Shown here piece after piece: positions 58,693-64,000 of a stretch of 64,000 nt of DNA. The notes below the pieces were generated by a model that worked only from the letters and a program-made list of their open reading frames with translations, was not told where the DNA came from and did no database searches. Position 1 is the first letter of the stretch, and each line of letters starts with the position of its first letter. The stretch is taken from positions 310,001 to 374,000 of the forward strand of contig NZ_CP017713.1 in assembly GCF_002706425.1 (NCBI RefSeq), given 5' to 3'. The stretch is from Loigolactobacillus coryniformis subsp. coryniformis KCTC 3167 = DSM 20001 (GTDB lineage Bacteria; Bacillota; Bacilli; Lactobacillales; Lactobacillaceae). The position numbers and the translations under genes were made by a program.

Positions 58693-59769
58693 ATGCTGAA
58701 AAAAACGGTCAGTCAGTTACAACCGTACGTGCCAGAAACGCCATTGCCGGAGCTAGAAAAGCAGTTAGGCTTAGCTTCAGTGGTTCGATTATCGGCTAAT
58801 GAAAATCCATTTGGCACTTCACCAAAAGTCCAACAAGCTTTACAGAATTGGGACTTTAGCAACAGCCGCTATTATCCCGATGGCGATGCGGCAGCGTTGC
58901 GTCAAGCGGTTGCCGACTACGTTAAGGTGGCGCCGGAACGGCTGTTATTTGGCAATGGCCTTGACGAAGTGATCGAACTTGTTTCCAGGACTTTTTTGGA
59001 AACTGGCGATGAAGTTTTGGAACTCGGGCCGACTTTTTCCGAGTACAAATTACACGCGCAAATTGAAGATACAATTGTCCACGATGTGGCAGTACAAGCG
59101 GATGGTATCGCTGATTTGACCGCACTGGCTGCCGCAATCACGCCGAAAACGAAACTAATTTGGTTGTGTAACCCGAATAATCCAACTGGGACCGCTGTAC
59201 CCCAAACAGAGATCGCTAAATTTATGGCGCAAGTGCCGCGGACGGTGTTAGTGTTGATCGATGAAGCCTATATTGACTTTGTTGACAAGCTAGCGACCTA
59301 TACGGCGTTACCGTTATTAGATCAGTACGATAATTTAATGGTTTTGCGCACTTTCTCAAAGGCGTATGGTCTAGCTAACTTCCGCGTCGGTTACGCCGTG
59401 ATGCCACCTAAATTAGCGCCGAGCTTGCAGTCGGTGCGCTTACCGTATAACTTAAGTGCGATCGCCCAATTAGCCGCTCAGGCCGCCTTAGCCGATCAAG
59501 CCTTTTTACAAGCGACAGTCACCCGCGTGCGCCAAGCGCGGCAGCAATGGGAATGCTTTTTGCAGCAGCACGGCTTTACTTTCTATCATTCACAAGCTAA
59601 TTTCACCTTTTTCCAAGCACCACATGCGCTGAAATTAGCCGATTACTTACTGCACAACGGCTTTATCGTACGCACTGGTTTACGGCCAGATTGGTTGCGG
59701 ATCACTTTTGGTACTGCGGAGCAGAATGAAAAGCTACAACAATTGATTCTAGCGTTTTATGAGAAATAA
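58693..59769 (+). CDS. hisC: Histidinol-phosphate aminotransferase
   Basis: 358 residues, PLP fold type I. RLSANENPFGTSPKV, GNGLDEVIEL, WLCNPNNPTGT, IDEAYIDF and LRTFSKAYGLANFRVGYAV with the Schiff-base Lys. ATG 58693 behind AGAGGAGG. Last gene of the operon; a strong terminator follows. Confidence 0.95.
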   Translation: MLKKTVSQLQPYVPETPLPELEKQLGLASVVRLSANENPFGTSPKVQQALQNWDFSNSRYYPDGDAAALRQAVADYVKVAPERLLFGNGLDEVIELVSRTFLETGDEVLELGPTFSEYKLHAQIEDTIVHDVAVQADGIADLTALAAAITPKTKLIWLCNPNNPTGTAVPQTEIAKFMAQVPRTVLVLIDEAYIDFVDKLATYTALPLLDQYDNLMVLRTFSKAYGLANFRVGYAVMPPKLAPSLQSVRLPYNLSAIAQLAAQAALADQAFLQATVTRVRQARQQWECFLQQHGFTFYHSQANFTFFQAPHALKLADYLLHNGFIVRTGLRPDWLRITFGTAEQNEKLQQLILAFYEK

Positions 59770-59770
59770 A

Positions 59771-59824
59771 TAATCGTCAGCTATCAACTTCCTAATGAAG
59801 GCGTTGATAACTGACGATTTTATT
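59771..59824. terminator. Bidirectional terminator at the end of the his operon
   Basis: AATCGTCAGCTATCAAC pairs with GTTGATAACTGACGATT (near-perfect) and T-runs lie on both sides. Confidence 0.92.
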
Positions 59825-60206
59825 TTGCGCTGATCACCACGCGATAATCCAGCGGCCGTTTACTGCCTAAAATAACCAACCGTTGCTCTGGCAAGCGAAC
59901 TAAGTTTACTTGCGCCGACTCAGTCTCATAGTGCCAACTAAAGCCAGTTGAATTATAATCAATGCTTAAACAAGGTAGTTGTGATTCTGGAATTGGCCAA
60001 CGTAGGTGCTGCTGCGGCGTGTGTAGCTGTAAATGATGTCTGGTGACCGTGAGCCGACTGATCTGTCGGCGTTGATTATCGGTCGGTAAGTACAGTATTG
60101 GCTGCTGGCCAACACCGAAATTTAATTCTAAGTGAAATTCAGGGGGTGCTGGCGCCAATAAAACGCGTTCAGCACCATGAAGATAGCCATTAAAGACTTG
60201 CTTCAT
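59820..60206 (-). CDS. Hypothetical protein behind the isoaspartyl peptidase gene
   Basis: 128 residues from ATG 60206, or 137 from GTG 60233; neither has a good ribosome site and both overlap the peptidase 3' end (60190), so translation is probably coupled. The chain is mostly beta-like, with LLAPAPPEFHLELNFG, PILYLPTDNQRRQISRLTVTRHHL and a C-terminal YRVVISAK. No membrane part, no known motif. Confidence 0.6.
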   Translation of the reverse strand: MKQVFNGYLHGAERVLLAPAPPEFHLELNFGVGQQPILYLPTDNQRRQISRLTVTRHHLQLHTPQQHLRWPIPESQLPCLSIDYNSTGFSWHYETESAQVNLVRLPEQRLVILGSKRPLDYRVVISAK

Positions 60207-61095
60207 CGATCGTTGTTGTATTGTGGGAGCCACGCTCAGCAGTGAAAACAGTGGGTTCTAGCTGGTCAGTAGCAACGACAAAAGTGAATTCAGTATTGGT
60301 CGCTACACCCCAATTACCAGCTTTGTCCAAAGCAACTACGGATACGGCACCGATATGACCACTGCGATGATAAAGTTCATCAACAAACGGATAAACGGCT
60401 TGGTCGCAGGCTTCTTGTGGGGTAGCACCAGCGCGGATCAATTCATTGATCTTAAATGGCAGCATGCCCTTCATCAAATCCTCGCCTAATCCAGTGGTAA
60501 CCACGCCAGCCACCTTATTATCGCAATAAAAACCAGCACCAGGCAGTGGCGCATCACCGACGCGGCCTTTAGCTTTCATAAAAATACCCGTTGTTGAAGT
60601 CCCCGTGTGCAGCCGCCCACGGTAATCAAGACTGATCACAGAAACGGTATCATGGGTATTCAACACGTCATGGCGGGTAGCATTTTTACGTACTTGCTTG
60701 CCCCAGAAAGCCTGCATTTCAGGGGTCAGCATGTTTTTATTCGTGAAGCCGTGTCGTTGTGCATAAGCATCAGCACCGCTGCCGGCTAAAAAGTTATTTA
60801 GTTGTTCATGCGATAAATTACGCGCGACCGCGATCGGGTGTGCGATATCGTGTAAGGCAGCCACGGCGCCAATACTTAATGTGTCACCGTTCATAAAGGC
60901 AGCATCCATTTCTACAGCACCTTCAGCATTGGGTAGACCACCGTAGCCGACCGTATTAAAAGCTGGATTGCTCTCGACATCTTCAATTGCTGTTTGGACC
61001 GCATCCCCGCTTGGCCGCCCTTCACGCAGCTGCTCTGCGGCTTTAGTGACCCCATCCAGGCTCATTTGCCACGTTGAAATAATTCCCCAAGTCAT
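60190..61095 (-). CDS. Isoaspartyl peptidase / glycosylasparaginase family Ntn hydrolase
   Basis: 301 residues. Self-cleaves to alpha and beta chains before Thr150 in HDTVSVISLD, the new N-terminal nucleophile; TSTTGIFMKAKGRVGDAPLPGAG and GLGED are substrate-site motifs. Hydrolyses beta-aspartyl peptides or asparagine derivatives in the cytoplasm. ATG at 61095 behind AAGGGGG. It stands between a possible 52-residue gene upstream and an uncharacterised gene downstream, all on the minus strand. Confidence 0.9.
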   Translation of the reverse strand: MTWGIISTWQMSLDGVTKAAEQLREGRPSGDAVQTAIEDVESNPAFNTVGYGGLPNAEGAVEMDAAFMNGDTLSIGAVAALHDIAHPIAVARNLSHEQLNNFLAGSGADAYAQRHGFTNKNMLTPEMQAFWGKQVRKNATRHDVLNTHDTVSVISLDYRGRLHTGTSTTGIFMKAKGRVGDAPLPGAGFYCDNKVAGVVTTGLGEDLMKGMLPFKINELIRAGATPQEACDQAVYPFVDELYHRSGHIGAVSVVALDKAGNWGVATNTEFTFVVATDQLEPTVFTAERGSHNTTTIDEASL

Positions 61096-61143
61096 ATGGA
61101 TTCCCCCTTAAGTAAGGTTTGATTTTAGTTAAATATAAAAATG

Positions 61144-61178
61144 AAAAACGTGCGCCAGCAATTTGCGGCAGCACGTTT
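61144..61178 (-). terminator. Terminator between the 52-residue frame and the peptidase gene
   Basis: Minus strand AAACGTGC-TGCCGCAAATTGCTGGC-GCACGTTT followed by TTCATTTTT. Confidence 0.75.
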
Positions 61179-61181
61179 GAG

Positions 61182-61340
61182 TCAAGCAACGACTAAATTG
61201 GGTAATCGCAACTGTTTTTCGCTGGCGCGCAACGCCAAAATATAGCCATTCTTGATAATCAACGTATAACGAACGTTGGGCTGTAACTGTAGTCGTTGGC
61301 CCAGATAATTATAAATTGGTAAAGCTGTGCTTGTAGCGAT
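61182..61340 (-). CDS. Possible 52-residue protein with ATC start codon
   Basis: The minus strand has a perfect AAGGAGG (61353-61347), six bases, then ATC at 61340, opening a frame that ends TGA 61184-61182: ALPIYNYLGQRLQLQ, PNVRYTLIIKNGYILALRAS, EKQLRLPNLVVA. The frame has an upstream stop 7 codons or fewer before ATC and no ATG, GTG or TTG at usable distance; CTG lies too near the site. A terminator follows the stop. It looks like real protein, so either ATC is used, ATG mutated to ATC, or a base is wrong. Confidence 0.45.
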   Translation of the reverse strand: MATSTALPIYNYLGQRLQLQPNVRYTLIIKNGYILALRASEKQLRLPNLVVA

Positions 61341-61514
61341 GCTCAGCCTCCTTCATTTATTACTATCTTCATTGTACTGATTATCAAGTGAAATATCAGC
61401 GATTTAGGCGCCAATTTTGTTTACAATTTGGTAACATTTTTTAGAATGCTTAAAAAAGCACTTGCTCAGCTGATTTTCCAGCACATTGATGCTACTTGGC
61501 TAGTGTGAAATGTG
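61341..61514. other. Intergenic region
   Basis: Holds the ribosome site and a probable TACAAT -10 of the 52-residue frame, and AT-rich sequence before the oxidoreductase stop. A weak inverted repeat near 61465-61510 (GTGCTTTTTT/TAGCAC-like pieces) is not a clear terminator. Confidence 0.35.
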
Positions 61515-62375
61515 CTAGTCGGCGATGATCTCGATCACAAGTTTGCCTTGCGTATGACCAGCTTCCAGTAAACGATGTGCGGTGATCATACTAAGTTCAG
61601 AGAAGGGGAGACAACGGCCCAGTGGGACTTGTAATTTATTGTGACTTAGCAGATCGACTAAATGCTGTAACTCAGTACCATCTGGGACTAAATTAAAATC
61701 TTCCTGTGTCGCTAGATAGCGGCCATTTGCACTAAGTAAGTTCGTTGTAATTGGTTTGGTCGTTAAGTCGAGTATTACGTCGTATTGCTGCTGCATAGCA
61801 GTGGCTGCATCGACTAAATTAAAATCAGATTCCTGAGTGGTTTCGGGAGTGATGGCCGTAACTTCAGCACCAATACCCGCAGCTAGTTGAGCGGCCAATT
61901 GTCCAGTACAACTGGTGAAGTCGTTGATCAAAACATGTTGCTCATTTTCGACCGCTAAATGCATTACGATCGTTTGCCAAGCAGTTAACCCGGCAGTTGG
62001 TAGCGCAGCCGCTGTACGAAAGGCAACGTTGTCTGGTTTATAAGCTAGGTTGGCCGCATCGACTGCAACATACTCAGCTGCTGCACCGGGAGTCGTCAAT
62101 GGTAGACGAGCAAGTACGGCGTCACCGACTAAGAAATCAGTGACGGCACTGCCAGCCGCAACGATGGTTCCTGCTAGATCCCAACCTAAGGTTAAGGGAA
62201 AATTTGCTGGAATTTGTGCAAGCAGTTGACCTGTACGCAATTGAATATCCAATTGGTCAATTGAAAAAGCATGCACTTTAACCAGTACTTGATGCGCAGA
62301 AATTTCTGGTTGTGGTTGTTCCGTCAAGGTCAACGCCTTTGCGGAACCGAATTGATTAATTACCATTGTCTGCAT
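61515..62375 (-). CDS. Zinc-free MDR-family NADP(H) oxidoreductase, quinone-reductase-like
   Basis: 286 residues, somewhat short for the family (about 300-330). GroES-like N-terminal part: MVINQFGSAKALTLTEQPQP, VHAFSIDQLDIQLRTGQ, LTLGWDLAGTIVAAGSAVTDFLVGDAVLA. The nucleotide-binding loop usually reads GAAGGVG; here it is LINDFTSCTGQLAAQLA, so cofactor binding may be altered. No zinc ligands. ATG 62375 with AGAGG about 11 bases upstream; ATG 62399 is an alternative. Single gene. Confidence 0.82.
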   Translation of the reverse strand: MQTMVINQFGSAKALTLTEQPQPEISAHQVLVKVHAFSIDQLDIQLRTGQLLAQIPANFPLTLGWDLAGTIVAAGSAVTDFLVGDAVLARLPLTTPGAAAEYVAVDAANLAYKPDNVAFRTAAALPTAGLTAWQTIVMHLAVENEQHVLINDFTSCTGQLAAQLAAGIGAEVTAITPETTQESDFNLVDAATAMQQQYDVILDLTTKPITTNLLSANGRYLATQEDFNLVPDGTELQHLVDLLSHNKLQVPLGRCLPFSELSMITAHRLLEAGHTQGKLVIEIIAD

Positions 62376-62531
62376 AACCTGATAGCCTCTATTCGTCATT
62401 AATTATATTCCATTATTATACAATTAGTTGTCGATGTCCAAGATATTGGCATTTATGCGTATTTATTGCCAGTATTTATGATCAATGTTAATTTGTTCTT
62501 AATCATAACGATAAAATGGAGGCGTAATAAA

Positions 62532-62957
62532 ATGAACGAATTTGATGTCCAGAAGCGTTATCTGCAGTGTGTCACTTATATGATCACAAAGTTAAAAATG
62601 TTTGATCAAGGTTTTCGCGATTATGAAGGCCGTTACTTGCATATCATGGATACACGCGAAGCAACTACTGGAGAATTAGTGGAACTCAAAACTAATTTTA
62701 AACGTAGCTTGATCAATTTCGGTAGTTTAGTTGATCGCTTCCAGGAATTAGAAGCACCCACACAATATCAACAGCAACATCAGCATTTAATTTGGATCTA
62801 TCGTGATTATGCTGCTGCTGTTTGTGATATGATCGATGCTTTTAACGTTACTGATTATGCGATTTGTCATACCAAACAAGATAGTGGTCACGCCCAACGA
62901 ACACGTAGTCTGACTGATGTTAAACAATTATTGGCCGAAGAATATCAGATTGCTTAA
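62532..62957 (+). CDS. Hypothetical cytoplasmic protein
   Basis: 141 residues, helical, acidic: NEFDVQKRYLQCVTYMITKLK, GRYLHIMDTREATTGELVELK, FGSLVDRFQELEAPTQYQQQ, IYRDYAAAVCDMIDAFNV. ATG 62532 behind AATGGAGG; frame opens further upstream without a site. No family recognised, no operon partner. Confidence 0.65.
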   Translation: MNEFDVQKRYLQCVTYMITKLKMFDQGFRDYEGRYLHIMDTREATTGELVELKTNFKRSLINFGSLVDRFQELEAPTQYQQQHQHLIWIYRDYAAAVCDMIDAFNVTDYAICHTKQDSGHAQRTRSLTDVKQLLAEEYQIA

Positions 62958-63163
62958 TATGTACTGAAAATAGGCGCTTTTACCCAATTATGACTAAAAT
63001 TTGCATGATTTTTTGAGCTCGTTTAGGCGAATCAAGCTGGGATTAGTCCAGTTAGGCAGATTCTTTGGCGTAGATAGCGGTTCAATGTTAAATTGATGAT
63101 GAGCAGCGCAAAAAGTAATTTCTGTAATAACTTTAATGTCAGTGAGTCTAAGGGGGCTTATAG

Positions 63164-64000
63164 ATGATGTTCGATGTGCTATTTATTGGTAGTGGTCAAG
63201 GTGCCTGGAACGGTGCGATTCCCATGAGTCAAGCGGGGTTAAAAGTTGCAGTGGTCGAAGAAGATTTATTTGGCGGTGTTTGCAGCAATCGTGGGTGTAA
63301 CGCTAAAATTACATTAGATAAGCCAGTGGAATTGGTGCGTAATATTGAACAGTTGCAGGGGCGCGGGTTTGATAGCGTACCCCAGATCAACTGGCCTGAT
63401 TTGATGGCGCATAAGCATGAAGTGATTGGTCGGCTAGCGGCAAGCAACGAACAAAAATTGGTTAAAGCTGGTGTGCAAGTGATCAAAGGCCATGCCACCG
63501 TCACTGCTGCTGATACCGTCACAGTCGGGGCAACCGAATATAATGCAGAGAAAATTGTGTTAGCCCTTGGTCAGTTGCCGCATCGTTTGGATATTCCTGG
63601 TCAAGCTTATCTGCGGGATAGTACCGATTTCATGGCATTGACTCAGATGCCAGAACGGGTGACGATCATTGGCGCTGGCTATGTTGGAATGGAATTTGCG
63701 GCAATCGCTAATACAGCCGGGGCTGAGGTTAATGTGATCGTTAAAGGTCATCAGCCACTGCGCGAATTTTATCAACCTTACGTTGAACGATTAGTTGTCA
63801 GCTTACGTGAACGCGGCGTGCGCTTTTTCTATGATCAACAAGTCGAGTCAGTGACAGAGTCAACATCTGGTTTGTTACTGCAAGGGACTAATCAATTTGC
63901 TTTGGAAAGTGACTATATTCTTGATGCCACCGGCCGTGAACCTCATGTGACGGACAGTGGCCTAGAGAATATTGGTATCGCGACCAATGCAAATGGGATC
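63164..64000 (+). CDS. FAD-dependent pyridine nucleotide-disulfide oxidoreductase, cut by the window edge
   Basis: 279 codons open to the end. FDVLFIGSGQGAWNGAIPMSQAG binds FAD (degenerate GxGxxG as GSGQGA), GGVCSNRGCNAK has the redox Cys pair of the glutathione reductase/dihydrolipoamide dehydrogenase family with the usual PSK changed to NAK, IIGAGYVGMEFAAIANTAGAEV binds NAD(P)H and ILDATGREPHV follows. ATG 63164 or 63167 behind AAGGGGG. The C-terminal half with the His-Glu pair lies outside. Confidence 0.85.
   Translation, partial: MMFDVLFIGSGQGAWNGAIPMSQAGLKVAVVEEDLFGGVCSNRGCNAKITLDKPVELVRNIEQLQGRGFDSVPQINWPDLMAHKHEVIGRLAASNEQKLVKAGVQVIKGHATVTAADTVTVGATEYNAEKIVLALGQLPHRLDIPGQAYLRDSTDFMALTQMPERVTIIGAGYVGMEFAAIANTAGAEVNVIVKGHQPLREFYQPYVERLVVSLRERGVRFFYDQQVESVTESTSGLLLQGTNQFALESDYILDATGREPHVTDSGLENIGIATNANGI

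Overview
The window reads as a Lactobacillaceae chromosome segment. The basis is the gene repertoire: a FabT-type fatty acid cluster using FabK, an orphan ferrochelatase, T-box and S-box leaders, a class A sortase and strong AAGGAGG ribosome sites at moderate GC. A genus near Loigolactobacillus or Lactiplantibacillus is a guess from general resemblance, not a demonstrated assignment. No rRNA, tRNA, CRISPR array or prophage was seen.

Layout. 1-690: edge of an IS30-type insertion sequence, transposase frameshifted. 0.87-8.2 kb: membrane and envelope genes (acyltransferase 3, DUF915 hydrolase, UspA, PspC, an Spx-like protein without its CxxC, a 1086-residue YhgE/Pip protein with repeats). 8.3-18.6 kb: a complete type II fatty acid operon, fabZ1-fabT-fabH-acpP-fabK-fabD-fabG-fabF-accB-fabZ2-accC-accD-accA, with FabT-like operators before fabZ1 and fabT. 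18.7-30.9 kb: mostly single genes (small proteins, OhrR, a MerR/RacA-like protein, XRE regulator, HAD hydrolase, aldo-keto reductase, TauE exporter, sortase, ferrochelatase, PnuC), plus a SAM-I riboswitch whose only downstream gene encodes 49 residues. 31.6-36.2 kb: Met T-box leader, metE and a fused homocysteine methyltransferase/methylenetetrahydrofolate reductase. 36.2-41.6 kb, minus strand: two paralogous HAD hydrolases flank a flippase and an AgrC/AgrA-like pair. 41.6-48.6 kb: aminotransferase and divergent LysR regulator, Ca-type P-ATPase, acetoin/diacetyl reductase, signal peptidase. 48.8-59.8 kb: histidine biosynthesis, hisJ then T-box leader and hisZGDBHAFIEC. 59.8-64 kb: isoaspartyl peptidase with small neighbours, MDR oxidoreductase, and a flavin disulfide oxidoreductase cut by the window edge.

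How the parts work together. The fab/acc genes provide malonyl-CoA, initiation, elongation and feedback control in one block. Methionine supply is governed by two RNA sensors: Met-tRNA (T-box, metE) and SAM (S-box, small gene). All histidine steps from PRPP to histidinol and histidine are present, including the HisZ-dependent short HisG.

The most striking structure is a group IIC intron (about 50000-51906) inserted directly behind the intrinsic terminator of the his T-box leader, so transcription of hisZ onward must read through both the T-box switch and the intron. Other items worth attention: the S-box with a 49-residue target, a FabZ1 with Tyr at its catalytic His, two genes whose best start codons are ATT and ATC, an in-frame nonsense codon in a DUF2812 gene, a hairpin that includes the flippase start codon, and a dispersed GTGTTTGAAAAAGCG repeat family.
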